A stretch of DNA of 64,000 nt from Amycolatopsis rifamycinica (GTDB lineage Bacteria; Actinomycetota; Actinomycetes; Mycobacteriales; Pseudonocardiaceae), in contig NZ_JMQI01000054.1 in assembly GCF_000695625.1 (NCBI RefSeq), forward strand, positions 1-64,000, in the 5' to 3' direction. The notes beneath the pieces were generated by a model. That model saw only the letters and a program-made list of their open reading frames with translations. It had not been told where the DNA came from and searched no databases. This document shows positions 24,481-32,590 of the stretch, piece after piece. The first letter of the stretch is position 1. Each line of letters begins with the position of its first letter. Made by a program: the position numbers and the translations under genes.

Positions 24481-25613
24481 GCCGGATTCCCCGTGGGGAT
24501 CCGGGCGCGCACCACGAAGCCGGTGTCGTGCGCGCCCGCGCTGAAGTCGCCGCCCAGGACACCGACCCGCTCGCGGAGCCCGGCGAGCCCGCGGCCGCTG
24601 CCCCCGGGGGACGCGCTTGGCGCGCCGGTCGTGCGGACCGCCACGGCGATTTCCCGGTCACCGTGGTGCACCTCGACCGAGGTGCGGCTGCCGCGGGCGT
24701 GCTTGAGGGCGTTCGTCAGGGCCTCCTGGACGACCCGGTAGGCCACCAGGTCGGCGCTGCCCGCCGACTGCGCGGGCGTGCCCTCCTCGGTGAACTCCAC
24801 CGGTTGCCCGGCCTGGCGGGCCTGCTCGACGAGCGCGCCGAGCCCGCCAGGGGACGGCGTCCGCGGCTCGTGCTCGGGGTTGAGCAGGTCCAGCAGGTGC
24901 CGCAGGTCCGCGATGGCCCGGCGGCCGGTGTCGGTGATCGCGGTCAGGGTCTGGTCGAGCCGGTCGGGCGCGGCGGTGAGGTACCGGGCCGCCTCGGCCT
25001 GCACGACCATCGCCGTCACGTGGTGGGTGACGACGTCGTGGAGCTCGCGGGCGATGGCGGCCCGCTCGGTCGCCCGGGTGGCCTCGGCGACGCGGCGGCG
25101 GTGCCCGGCTTCCGCGGCCCGGGTGGTGCGCAGCCAGGCGCCGATGCCCCACGCGAACACCAGCAACAGGAAGAACGTCACGAACTCCGACGGCGGTTCC
25201 GTGCCGAGCCGGCCGAGGGCGATCGCCAAGGCCACGTACGCCACGGAGAACAGCGCCGCGGTGAGGCCCCGGCGCCGGTTCAGGTGGGCTCCCGCGCTGA
25301 TCAGCGCGAAGGCGAGCGCGGCCCCGGCGACCAGGTGGTAGCCGCGGAGCTGGTCCACGGAGAAGCCGAGGGCCACCAGCGTCAGGCACAGGGCCGGCCA
25401 CCGCCGCCGCAGGGCGAGCGGGAGGCTCTCGGCCGCGACCACCGCGACCGCCAGCGCGTCGAACGGGCGCTCCGGCACGCCGCCGACCTGCGTCCCGTGG
25501 CTCTGCAGCCAGGGCACGAAGGAACCGGCCAGGAACAGCAGCGCCAGCGGGAGGTCGCGGACCACGACGTCGAGCCGGCGCCACCGGGCCAGTGCTTCCC
25601 GGTGATCGATCAC
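24477..25613 (-). CDS. Sensor histidine kinase (HisKA_3, NarL-type partner)
   Basis: A 378-residue kinase. The N-terminal half has 5-6 hydrophobic segments (LPLALLFLAGSFVPWLQSHG onward) without an obvious extracytoplasmic sensor domain. The dimerisation helix is RAAIARELHDVVTHHVTAMV with phospho-His about H192. The HATPase domain is short (LVAYRVVQEALTNALKHARG, GSGRGLAGLRERVGVLGG). GTG 25613 overlaps the CPBP stop by 4 bp (GTGA). The frame is open much further upstream, but that part overlaps the CPBP gene and is spurious. This intramembrane-sensing layout is common in kinases detecting envelope damage. Confidence 0.92.
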   Translation of the reverse strand: MIDHREALARWRRLDVVVRDLPLALLFLAGSFVPWLQSHGTQVGGVPERPFDALAVAVVAAESLPLALRRRWPALCLTLVALGFSVDQLRGYHLVAGAALAFALISAGAHLNRRRGLTAALFSVAYVALAIALGRLGTEPPSEFVTFFLLLVFAWGIGAWLRTTRAAEAGHRRRVAEATRATERAAIARELHDVVTHHVTAMVVQAEAARYLTAAPDRLDQTLTAITDTGRRAIADLRHLLDLLNPEHEPRTPSPGGLGALVEQARQAGQPVEFTEEGTPAQSAGSADLVAYRVVQEALTNALKHARGSRTSVEVHHGDREIAVAVRTTGAPSASPGGSGRGLAGLRERVGVLGGDFSAGAHDTGFVVRARIPTGNPA

Positions 25614-26443
25614 CGGGCGAGTGTAGTGACGTCGTCGGTCCGGTCGGCGCGGCGACGGGGCACCAGGCGGCCGCGCCGGTCGGCCAGCCACAGGAACCCG
25701 GCGCTCGCCAGGACGCAGAACAGCACCGAGTACAGCGAGCCTTCCGGGCCGAAGTCGCCGCCGGTGATGATCGACGGCCCCGACGTGACGGCGTCGAGCA
25801 GGCCCTGCGGGGTGCCGTTGCCGGAGACCTCCGTGCCGAAGATCCCGGCCGCGGCGAAGTTCCAGCCGAAGTGCAGGCCGATCGGCAGCCACAGCTTGCG
25901 CGTGGCGACGTACGCGGCGGTCAGCAGGCCACCGGCCTCGATCGCGATCGCGATCGCACCCCAGAGGCTCGCGTGCTCGTTGAACAGGTGCGTGAGACCG
26001 AACAGCAGGCCGGTCAGCACCAGGGCGAGCCAGGTGCCGGTCCACTTCTCGACGAACCGGAACAGGATCCCGCGGAACAGCAGTTCCTCGGTCACCGCGG
26101 CGGCGGCCATGAAGCCGACGAGCCCGGCGGCGCCGGGGAAGGTGCCCCAGCCGCGGACTTCGTAGTCCCCGAGGAGGGCGATGTTCGCGATGACGAGCCC
26201 GAAGAGCACGACCCCGATCAGCATCCCCCGGCCGAGCGCCGCTCCGGCTCCGGGCCCGGCCAGCTCGGTGACCGGGCGGTCTTCGGTCCTGCGCACGACC
26301 CACCGGTAGGCGACGGCCGCGAGCACGGCGGTCAGCCCGCCCACGATCAGCGTCAGCCACGGATTCCCGTCCGCGGCGGCCACGCCCTGCTGCCCGATGA
26401 ACGCGACCGCGACCACGGCCAGCAGCTGCCAGACGACCCTCAT
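25610..26443 (-). CDS. CPBP-family intramembrane glutamic-type protease (CAAX-protease-like)
   Basis: A 277-residue membrane protein with about 7-8 TM segments and all family motifs: EELLFRG (E119, E120, R124), FGLTHLFNE (H152) and LHFGWNF (H191, N195). Bacterial CPBP proteins act in bacteriocin immunity, prenyl-protein processing or regulated proteolysis; the role here is unknown. It starts at ATG 26443 with AAGGGG upstream. It is the first gene of a coupled CPBP-kinase-regulator operon, divergent from an ECF sigma factor. Confidence 0.92.
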   Translation of the reverse strand: MRVVWQLLAVVAVAFIGQQGVAAADGNPWLTLIVGGLTAVLAAVAYRWVVRRTEDRPVTELAGPGAGAALGRGMLIGVVLFGLVIANIALLGDYEVRGWGTFPGAAGLVGFMAAAAVTEELLFRGILFRFVEKWTGTWLALVLTGLLFGLTHLFNEHASLWGAIAIAIEAGGLLTAAYVATRKLWLPIGLHFGWNFAAAGIFGTEVSGNGTPQGLLDAVTSGPSIITGGDFGPEGSLYSVLFCVLASAGFLWLADRRGRLVPRRRADRTDDVTTLAR

Positions 26444-26599
26444 GAAAACCCCTTCGCATCGACCCGCGGTGGTGTTCCGCGGCTGGGAAGAACGCTAGGG
26501 AGCCGGCGGGCCGGAATCGTCACCATCGAGGGGACACCCGCGCGTAGCTCGCACGGGGGACACTTGAACCTCCCGAGGGCCCGGCGCACTAATAAGGGT
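26444..26599. promoter_or_regulatory. Divergent promoter region between CPBP operon and ECF sigma gene
   Basis: A 156-bp gap. On the plus strand TTGAAC (26564-26569) is followed after about 20 nt by TAATAA (26590-26595), only 4 nt before the sigma-factor GTG, so a leaderless start is likely. The minus-strand promoter for the CPBP operon was not located. Confidence 0.3.
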
Positions 26600-27088
26600 G
26601 TGTCCGGAGACGCCGAATTCAGCGAGTACTTCGCCGCGCGGGTCCAGCGGTTCCGCCGGGTGGCGTTCGCGCTCTGCGGGGACTGGTACGCGGCCGAAGA
26701 CCTGGTCCAGACCATGTTCGTGCAGCTGTACCGGCGGTGGCGGCGGGTGCGGCCGGGCACGGTCGACGCCTACGCCCGCCGTATCCTGCTCAACCTGTTC
26801 CTGGCCGGGCGGCGGGGCTACGGGCGCGAATACGTGACGTCGTCGGTGCCGGAGCGGGAATCGCCACCGAGCCGGGACACGTCGTTGCGCCTGGACGTGG
26901 AACGGGCGCTCGCGGACCTGACGCCGAGGCAGCGCGCGATGGTCGTGCTGCGCTTCCTCGAAGACCTCCCGGTGAGCGAGGTCGCGGCGCTGCTCGGGGT
27001 CGCCGAAGGCACGGTCAAGTCCCAGACGGCCCGCGGGGTCGAGGCGTTGCGCGCGGTTCTGCCGGCGCCGACGACGGAGGAGTCGTGA
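26600..27088 (+). CDS. SigE-family (TIGR02983-type) ECF sigma factor
   Basis: A 162-residue ECF sigma factor of the actinobacterial SigE-family group (distinct from the true SigE at 3 kb). Region 2 is FRRVAFALCGDWYAAEDLVQ then TMFVQLYRRWRRV. Region 4 is LADLTPRQRAMVVLRFLEDL then PVSEVAALLGVAEGTVKSQT. GTG 26600 is chosen because it gives the family N-terminus and keeps the frame; an overlapping GTG at 26598 is out of frame. The stop overlaps the downstream membrane-protein start (TGATG). Confidence 0.9.
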   Translation: MSGDAEFSEYFAARVQRFRRVAFALCGDWYAAEDLVQTMFVQLYRRWRRVRPGTVDAYARRILLNLFLAGRRGYGREYVTSSVPERESPPSRDTSLRLDVERALADLTPRQRAMVVLRFLEDLPVSEVAALLGVAEGTVKSQTARGVEALRAVLPAPTTEES

Positions 27089-27828
27089 TGGAGGACGTCC
27101 GGTCGTTGCTGACGGCGTACGTGACCGACGGCGAGCCGCCGATCGGCCTCTCCGGGGAGGAGGTCCTGGCGGCGGCCCGTCGATCGCGTCACCGGCACCG
27201 GATCACCGGGGCGGTGGCCTTGGTCGTCGTGGTGCTCGCGCTGGGGCTGGCGGTGGTGGTGCTGCCGCACCGGACGCCGGTCGCGAACGCGCCCTGCCCG
27301 GGGGCATCGGACACGCGCGCGGCCCTGGTCGAGCGGCTGAGCTGCCTGGTCGGGCGGGCGGTGCGCGCGCTGCTGCCGCCGGAGGCGCAGATCTCGCGGC
27401 TGACGATCCCGGGCGAGGTCCCGCCCGCCGACCCGTTCCACCTGATCGCCGACCCGGCCGGGGACGCCCCGCAGGACGCGCTGTTCCACATGGGCGTCCG
27501 GGTGACCGACGCCGAGGGCACGGGCTCGGTGTACGTCCTCATCCTGCCCGGCGGCGGGGGCGGCCCCAAGTGCGGTGACCCGGAGCAGCTCACCTGCCGC
27601 ACGGAAACCACGCCGCAGGGCCTGCTTTGGCTGTCGGCGCTGCGCTCGGGCGACGTCGTGACCAACCGGGTGGGCCTGGCCGCGCCGAACGCGCACGTGC
27701 AGTTCTGGTCGAACAACAGCGGGGTGCTGCAGCAGGCGGGGGTCCGGCTGCCGAAGCAGCGCCCGGAGCCGACGCTGAGGCTGGACCAGGTGCGGCAGCT
27801 GGCGCTGACCCCGGGGCTGGACTTCTAG
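27088..27828 (+). CDS. Membrane protein coupled to the ECF sigma factor (putative anti-sigma partner)
   Basis: A 246-residue protein. A cytoplasmic N-terminus of about 40 residues (MEDVRSLLTAYVTDGEPPIG) precedes one TM helix (ITGAVALVVVVLALGLAVVV, about 39-58) and an extracytoplasmic domain with four Cys (APCPGAS, LSCLVG, PKCGDP, LTCRTE). No zinc H-x3-C-x2-C motif is present, so it is not a classical ZAS anti-sigma. Its one-base overlap with the sigma gene and topology suggest it senses outside signals for that sigma factor. Its stop shares CTAG with the convergent oxidoreductase. Confidence 0.78.
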   Translation: MEDVRSLLTAYVTDGEPPIGLSGEEVLAAARRSRHRHRITGAVALVVVVLALGLAVVVLPHRTPVANAPCPGASDTRAALVERLSCLVGRAVRALLPPEAQISRLTIPGEVPPADPFHLIADPAGDAPQDALFHMGVRVTDAEGTGSVYVLILPGGGGGPKCGDPEQLTCRTETTPQGLLWLSALRSGDVVTNRVGLAAPNAHVQFWSNNSGVLQQAGVRLPKQRPEPTLRLDQVRQLALTPGLDF

Positions 27829-28886
27829 GCGGGTCCGGGGACGAGGGCCACGAACCCGAGGCCGGTCGTGCGCTCGGCCAGGCCGAGGGCGGCCGCCGGG
27901 TCGTCCAGGCCGGTCGTCCGCAGCTCGACCGCCGAGAGGTCCAGCACGCCGGAGCGGACCAGGTTCCACACCGTCGTCACCGTTCGCTGGTCGCTCATCC
28001 AGGAGCCCCGCAGGGTGAGCCTGCGGTGCATCAGATCGCCGTACGGGACGGCCAGGTCCTGGCGCACGCCGCCGACGAGCACCAGGGTGCCGCGCCCCCG
28101 CAGGCTGTCGTAGGCGGCCATGGTCGCGTCCGCCGACGGCGCGGCGCCGAGCGTGTCGACGGCCACGTCGACCGGGCCGATCCCCGCCGCGTCCGTCGCG
28201 CGGTCGCCGGTGAGCCGGTGGGTGCGCACGCGCGGGTCGAGCGCGGCCAGCCGGCCGAGCGCGTCCTCGTTGCGGCCCACCGCCGTCACCGTCGCCGCGC
28301 CTTCCGCCAGCGCCGTCAGCACCGCCGCGCCGCCCAGCTGACCGGTCGCCCCGATCACCGCGACGTCGCGGCCGGCCGCCGGGCCCGCCGCGTGCAGGCC
28401 CGCGGCGGCGATGCCGAGCCACGGCAGGAACGCCAGGCGAGCCGGGTCGGGGTAGCTCTCCGCGCCGGGCAGCTTGACCAGGGTTTCCTTGGCGCACAGC
28501 GCTTTCTCCGCGAAGACGCCGTCACGCCACACCGCGCGCATGCGGTCGGTGCGTTCGCTGCCGGCGCCGGAGCCGCCCAGGCCGACCCAGCCCACCAGGA
28601 CCTCGTCGCCGCCACCCGCGTCGAGCAACGCCGTGTCGAGCACGATGTCGCCCGGCTCGAGGTGGAACACGTCCGGCGCGACGTCGATCACCCGGCCGAC
28701 GCAGGAGGGACCCAGGGTCAGGGGAACCGGCAGGCCGCCGCGGTTCCCTTGCACGACCGCCCTCGTGTACGCGGGGAGGTGCGCGGCGAGCACCTCCACG
28801 AGCACCCCGCCGCCCCGGAGAACGGGTTCCGGCACATCGGAGAGGCGGACGTCGTCGTCTTGTGCAGTCACAGTCCAAGCTCGCAT
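27825..28886 (-). CDS. MDR-superfamily (zinc-independent) NAD(P)-dependent oxidoreductase
   Basis: A 353-residue medium-chain dehydrogenase/reductase. The GroES-like part is residues 1-130, and the Rossmann site is VAVIGATGQLGGAAVLTALA (about 180). The Cys/His cluster of zinc alcohol dehydrogenases is missing, so it is probably a quinone-oxidoreductase or enoyl-reductase type enzyme. It is divergent from an XRE regulator with a palindrome between them, suggesting ligand-responsive control. It starts at ATG 28886. Confidence 0.86.
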   Translation of the reverse strand: MRAWTVTAQDDDVRLSDVPEPVLRGGGVLVEVLAAHLPAYTRAVVQGNRGGLPVPLTLGPSCVGRVIDVAPDVFHLEPGDIVLDTALLDAGGGDEVLVGWVGLGGSGAGSERTDRMRAVWRDGVFAEKALCAKETLVKLPGAESYPDPARLAFLPWLGIAAAGLHAAGPAAGRDVAVIGATGQLGGAAVLTALAEGAATVTAVGRNEDALGRLAALDPRVRTHRLTGDRATDAAGIGPVDVAVDTLGAAPSADATMAAYDSLRGRGTLVLVGGVRQDLAVPYGDLMHRRLTLRGSWMSDQRTVTTVWNLVRSGVLDLSAVELRTTGLDDPAAALGLAERTTGLGFVALVPGPA

Positions 28887-28918
28887 GGACCCAGCCTCGC
28901 GGCTCGCTAAGCTGGTAT

Positions 28919-28938
28919 CCAGAATGGCGTTATTCTGG
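28919..28938. promoter_or_regulatory. Palindromic operator between MDR and XRE genes
   Basis: CCAGAAT (28919-28925), spacer GGCGTT, ATTCTGG (28932-28938) is a perfect 7-bp inverted repeat, in a 68-bp gap between divergent genes. It lies 17 bp before the XRE start. It is the obvious site for the XRE regulator on both promoters. Confidence 0.6.
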
Positions 28939-28954
28939 TACTGGAGGTTCCAGG

Positions 28955-29737
28955 GTGAGCACCGAACTGGGCGCGTTCCTGCGCAGCCGCCGGGAGCGGC
29001 TGGCCCCCGCCGACGCGGGCCTGCCGGCCACCGGGCGCCGCCGGACCCCCGGGCTGCGGCGCGAGGAGCTGGCCCTGCTGGCCGGCATCAGCGCCACCTG
29101 GCTCACCTACCTCGAGCAGGGCCGCGACGTGCGTCCCTCCGGCCAGGTGCTCGACGCACTGGCCCGGGCGCTGCGGCTGACCGGCGCCGAGCAGGAGCAC
29201 CTGCACCGCCTCGCCGGCGGCGGGGCGACGCCGGGGGAGAGCGTCGGCGAAGAAGCGGCGCCCGAGGTCGCGGGTGTCCCGGCCTTGCTGGGCCGCAACC
29301 CCGCGTACGTCACCGGGATCTGTTACGACGTCCTCGCGCTCAACGACGCCGCCGAGGAGCTGTTCCGGGGCATCGGGCCGGGCGGCAACGTCGTGCGCTG
29401 GCTGTTCACCGGGGTAGCCGCCCGCGAAGTGCTGGTCGACTGGGAGCAGGAGGCACGCGGCGTCCTGGCCCGGCTGCGGGCGATCGCGGGCCGGCACCCC
29501 GGCCACCCGCGCGTGACCCGGCTCGTGGCCGAGCTGACCGAGGCCAGCCCCGAGGTGCGCGAGTGGTGGCCGCAGTACGACGTCCAGTTCAGCCACGCGG
29601 GCCACAAACGCCTGCGGCACCCCCGGCTGGGCCCGATCACCGTGCCGCACGCCGCGTTCCACGTCGCCGAGCGGCCCGAGCAGACGCTGGTGGTCTACCA
29701 CCTGCCTAGTGGTGCCGGGACCGCAGCGTCTCGATGA
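28955..29737 (+). CDS. XRE-family regulator with MmyB-like ligand-binding domain
   Basis: A 260-residue regulator. The N-terminal HTH (TPGLRREELALLAGISATWL then TYLEQGRDVRPSGQVLDALA) is followed by a PAS-like MmyB domain (LGRNPAYVTGICYDVLALND, VREWWPQYDVQFSHAGHKRL). In actinobacteria these regulators usually control a divergent short-chain or medium-chain oxidoreductase, as here. GTG 28955 has CTGGAGG upstream. Its 3' end overlaps the convergent ParB-fold gene by 32 bp. Confidence 0.92.
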   Translation: MSTELGAFLRSRRERLAPADAGLPATGRRRTPGLRREELALLAGISATWLTYLEQGRDVRPSGQVLDALARALRLTGAEQEHLHRLAGGGATPGESVGEEAAPEVAGVPALLGRNPAYVTGICYDVLALNDAAEELFRGIGPGGNVVRWLFTGVAAREVLVDWEQEARGVLARLRAIAGRHPGHPRVTRLVAELTEASPEVREWWPQYDVQFSHAGHKRLRHPRLGPITVPHAAFHVAERPEQTLVVYHLPSGAGTAASR

Positions 29738-30545
29738 CCTCGTCGTCCCAGCGGTGGGTGCGGATCAGCCGGTAGCGCTCGGCCGCCAACGACATGTACG
29801 CCTCGGCGTCCGTGCGGTCCCCGATCAGGCCCGCCTGCCGCAGCATGCTCACCACCGGCACGAACTCCTCCTCGAACCAGCGCTGCGCCACGCTCGCCCG
29901 GTCGCAGAACTTGCCCTCGTCCTGCATCAGCCGGAAGCCCCACGCCTCCACGTGCTCGCCCAGCTTCGCGTAGTCCCACGGGTCCGACACGATCACCGAC
30001 GCCCGCGCGTGCCCGGTCAGCGGTACCCGCTCCAGGAAGAGCCGCCGGTAGTCCTTGACGATCAGGTCGCCGCGGTGGCGGATGCCGCCCGGGTTCAGCT
30101 TGGTGCGGACCACCGTCACCGCGGCTTCTATTGTGGACAGTCCCTGGGCGATCGCGACCGAGACGCGGTGGTGGCCGTCGATGATGAAGTGCAGCTCACC
30201 GACGCGGTAGACCTCGATCGGCGGGATCTCCTCGCCGCGGCGGGCGGCCAGGGCCAGGCGCTCCCAGCGCTCGCGGACGCGGGCCGACGTCGGGCGGAAG
30301 CGGCGGTCGAAGTCGCGGCTGCGGTCGACCGTGCCGACGATCGACTCGAGCTTGATCAGCCGCAGCCCGATCCGGTGCTCGCCGAGGTAGCCGAGCGCCT
30401 CCACCACCTCGTGGAACGGCAGCATGATGTTGACGTCGTCGGGCTCGCGGCGCAGCCACGTCGAAAGCCGTGAGAGCACCTGGCCCCGGCGCGCGCGGAG
30501 GAAGTCGTTCTCCGCGTCGGCGCGGGGGAATCCCGTCTCTTTCAT
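29706..30545 (-). CDS. ParB/sulfiredoxin-fold protein of unknown function
   Basis: A 279-residue protein. The centre carries a ParB/Srx-type core IPPIEVYRVGELHFIIDGHH followed by RVSVAIAQGL (about residues 100-130), the nucleotide-binding GHHR motif. The helical flanks (MLPFHEVVEALGYLGEHRIG and the C-terminal half) have no HTH recognisable as a parS-binding domain, so it is not a chromosome partition ParB. ATG 30545 shares one base with the stop of the metallophosphoesterase (TGATG). The tight coupling suggests one process, perhaps nucleotide or protein phosphate chemistry. Function is unknown. Confidence 0.82.
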   Translation of the reverse strand: MKETGFPRADAENDFLRARRGQVLSRLSTWLRREPDDVNIMLPFHEVVEALGYLGEHRIGLRLIKLESIVGTVDRSRDFDRRFRPTSARVRERWERLALAARRGEEIPPIEVYRVGELHFIIDGHHRVSVAIAQGLSTIEAAVTVVRTKLNPGGIRHRGDLIVKDYRRLFLERVPLTGHARASVIVSDPWDYAKLGEHVEAWGFRLMQDEGKFCDRASVAQRWFEEEFVPVVSMLRQAGLIGDRTDAEAYMSLAAERYRLIRTHRWDDEVIETLRSRHH

Positions 30546-31192
30546 CAGAACTCCATGATCCGGTGGCCCACCACGTTGCGGATCCGGGTCGTGCCGACCA
30601 CCCGGTCCGGCACCGGCTCGCCGTGGGGGTGGATGTGCCCGTGCAGCAGCCACTTCGGACGCAGCACCTCGATCGTCCGGTGCAGGCACGCGAACCCGCG
30701 GTGCGGCGGGTCCGCGCGGTCACCGAGGTCCAGCGGCGGCGAGTGCGTCAGCAGCACGTCGACGTCGCGCCCGTCGCGCCACCGCCGCAGCCGGGCGCGC
30801 CGGACCAGCCCGCGGGCCCGCCGGGCCTGCTGGCGCTGTGTCCACTGGTTCGGGCCGTCGTTGTAGCGGATCGAGCCGCCGAGCCCGGCGAACCGCAGGC
30901 CGGCGACGTCGACGAGCTGCGCGTCGGCGTTGATGCCGCCCGCCGGGCCGGGCCAGGCGGCAGGGAAACCGTCCTTCATGGACAGCCCGCCGTAGCGCGT
31001 GTAGCCGCTCAGGTCCGGGTCGTGGTTGCCCGGGACGAACACGCACGGCACGTCGAGCGCGCTGGCCAGGAAGGCCAGGTAGTCGTAGGGCAGGTCGCCC
31101 GCGCCGATGACCAGGTCGACGGAGACGGTGCGGACCGCGTCGGTCCACAACCGCTCGTCGACCTCGTCGGAGACGACCAGCGCTTTCGGCAT
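30545..31192 (-). CDS. Calcineurin-like metallophosphoesterase
   Basis: A 215-residue enzyme with the binuclear-metal motifs in order: an N-terminal Asp (LVVSDEVD), VIGAGDLPYD, FVPGNHDPDL, LLTHSPPLD and LLHGHIHPHG. It is short, with no signal peptide or TM, so it is cytoplasmic. The substrate could be a nucleotide, cyclic nucleotide or protein phosphate. It is translationally coupled to the downstream ParB-fold gene. It begins at ATG 31192. Confidence 0.88.
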   Translation of the reverse strand: MPKALVVSDEVDERLWTDAVRTVSVDLVIGAGDLPYDYLAFLASALDVPCVFVPGNHDPDLSGYTRYGGLSMKDGFPAAWPGPAGGINADAQLVDVAGLRFAGLGGSIRYNDGPNQWTQRQQARRARGLVRRARLRRWRDGRDVDVLLTHSPPLDLGDRADPPHRGFACLHRTIEVLRPKWLLHGHIHPHGEPVPDRVVGTTRIRNVVGHRIMEF

Positions 31193-31217
31193 GCGCCCAG
31201 GATAGGACGCTCCGCCG

Positions 31218-31334
31218 TTATTTCATCCCGTGCGCGAACCCGGGGTCCGCGACGATGACGAAAGTGATGACGACGATCCAGAGCACGCTGAGCGCGAGCG
31301 CCCAGAACTTCAAGTTGGACAGCATGCGAGGCAT
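31218..31334 (-). CDS. 38-residue single-TM membrane peptide downstream of corA
   Basis: A small ORF of 39 codons starts at ATG 31334 (or in-frame GTG 31337) with GGAGAG about 8 nt upstream, and ends in TAA. The product MPRMLSNLKFWALALSVLWI then VVITFVIVADPGFAHGMK has one clear TM helix (about residues 9-28) flanked by a basic N-terminus. It follows corA on the same strand by 39 bp, so it is probably cotranscribed. Small membrane peptides often modulate a neighbouring transporter; that this one does so is inference. It ends 25 bp before the metallophosphoesterase start. Confidence 0.65.
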   Translation of the reverse strand: MPRMLSNLKFWALALSVLWIVVITFVIVADPGFAHGMK

Positions 31335-31373
31335 CACGAACTCTCCGAATACGGTGGGGGAAGAAAGGGGGAC

Positions 31374-32456
31374 CTAGAGCCAGCCGTTCTTCCGGAATAT
31401 TCGGTACAGCAACAGGCAGATCGCCAGGATGACCGTGATCACCAGCGGGTACCCGAACTTCCAGTGCAGCTCGGGCAGGTAGTCGAAGTTCATCCCGTAG
31501 ATGCCCGCGATCATCGTCGGCACGGTGATGATCGCCGCCCACGACGTGATCTTGCGCATATCGGTGTTCTGCTGCAGGGAAATCTTCGCGACGGTCGCGT
31601 CGACCAGGGTGGACAGCAGTTCGTCGAACGCCGCGACCCGTTCGGACACCGTCGTGAGGTGGTCGGCGACGTCGCGGAAGTACGAGCGGACGTCGTCCGG
31701 CACCAGCCGCGTGTAGCCCTCGGCCAGGCGCTGGATCGGCGTCGCCAGCGGCATCACCGCCCGGCGCAGCTCGAGGACCTCCCGCTTCATCAGGTAGATC
31801 TGCTCGGCGCTGACCTGCGAGCGGGGCGCGAAGACCTGCGCCTCCATGACGTCGATGTCGTTCTCGATCCGGCCCGTGACGTCGAGGTAGTGGTCGACGA
31901 CGTGGTCGGCGATCGCGTGCACGACCGCGGACGGGCCCAGCTGCAACCGCTCCGGGTCCTCGTCCAGCTCGCGGCGCAGCCGCGCCAGCCCCGAGTGGTT
32001 CCCGTGCCGCACGGTGATGACGAAGTCGCGGCCGAGGAACACCATGAGCTCGCCGGTCTCGACGATCTCATTCGCCGTGGTGGGGGACTCGTGTTCGACG
32101 TACCGGACGGTCTTCACCACGAGGAAGAGCGTGTCGTCGTAGCGCTCCAGCTTCGGCCGCTGGTGCGCTTCGAGCGCGTCCTCGACCGCCAGCTCGTGCA
32201 GCCCGAACGTGTCCGCGACGCCCTGGATCTGCTGGGCGTCCGGCTCGTGCAGCCCGATCCAGACGAAGCCCTCGTGCCGCTTCCGGACCTCCTTGATCGC
32301 CTCGGAGTGGGTCCAGCGGCCGGGCAGGCGCTCACCGGCGACGTAGACCGCGCAGTCGACGACGTACGCGGACAGCGGCACCGGAACCGGGCGCACGGGA
32401 ACGGTGCCCTTGTTGCCGCGGCCGCGAAGGCCGCCGAGCGAGGGAATGGCAGGCAT
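31374..32456 (-). CDS. corA: CorA-type magnesium/cobalt transporter
   Basis: A 360-residue pentameric Mg2+ channel of the metal ion transporter family. A long cytoplasmic N-terminal domain (FVWIGLHEPDAQQIQGVADT, KLERYDDTLFLVVKTVRY) and stalk helix lead to two C-terminal TM helices. TM1 is followed by the selectivity motif YGMNF (about residue 321), and the protein ends in the basic tail RIFRKNGWL. It begins at ATG 32456 behind GGAG. It is the equivalent of Rv1239c. Its 5' region contains a small ORF and paired hairpins that may control it. Confidence 0.95.
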   Translation of the reverse strand: MPAIPSLGGLRGRGNKGTVPVRPVPVPLSAYVVDCAVYVAGERLPGRWTHSEAIKEVRKRHEGFVWIGLHEPDAQQIQGVADTFGLHELAVEDALEAHQRPKLERYDDTLFLVVKTVRYVEHESPTTANEIVETGELMVFLGRDFVITVRHGNHSGLARLRRELDEDPERLQLGPSAVVHAIADHVVDHYLDVTGRIENDIDVMEAQVFAPRSQVSAEQIYLMKREVLELRRAVMPLATPIQRLAEGYTRLVPDDVRSYFRDVADHLTTVSERVAAFDELLSTLVDATVAKISLQQNTDMRKITSWAAIITVPTMIAGIYGMNFDYLPELHWKFGYPLVITVILAICLLLYRIFRKNGWL

Positions 32457-32463
32457 GGGATCT

Positions 32464-32502
32464 CCTGGTGTCGTGCGTGGTCGTGCGAGACGACTGACCA
32501 GG
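32464..32502 (-). promoter_or_regulatory. Hairpin that can hide the corA ribosome-binding site
   Basis: In the corA mRNA, CCTGGT (32502-32497) can pair with ACCAGG (32469-32464), extended by CGAC/GTCG after a 2-nt bulge. The 3' arm overlaps the AGGAG Shine-Dalgarno of corA (32466-32462). Formation would block translation. Confidence 0.4.
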
Positions 32503-32531
32503 GGCGGAAAACGCGTCCGCCCGGCGACACA

Positions 32532-32590
32532 CCAGCGTTCCCGGGAAGAGAAGGCCTACCTGGAGACGACCCGGGAGGTGGGAACGCTGG
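32532..32590 (-). promoter_or_regulatory. Long-range stem-loop in the corA leader, overlapping a small ORF
   Basis: Two perfectly complementary 11-nt arms, CCAGCGTTCCC (32590-32580 in mRNA order) and GGGAACGCTGG (32542-32532), enclose 37 nt. The 5' arm covers codons 12-15 of the leader ORF, and its stop codon is in the loop, so a translating ribosome would open the stem. Confidence 0.5.

Noticed and set aside
27825..28886. Zinc alcohol dehydrogenase annotation for the MDR enzyme
   Set aside because: The catalytic and structural zinc Cys/His ligands are absent, so only an MDR oxidoreductase call is supported.
29706..30545. Chromosome-partition protein ParB
   Set aside because: Only the ParB/Srx core is seen. 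There is no HTH, no parA partner and no parS-like palindrome nearby.
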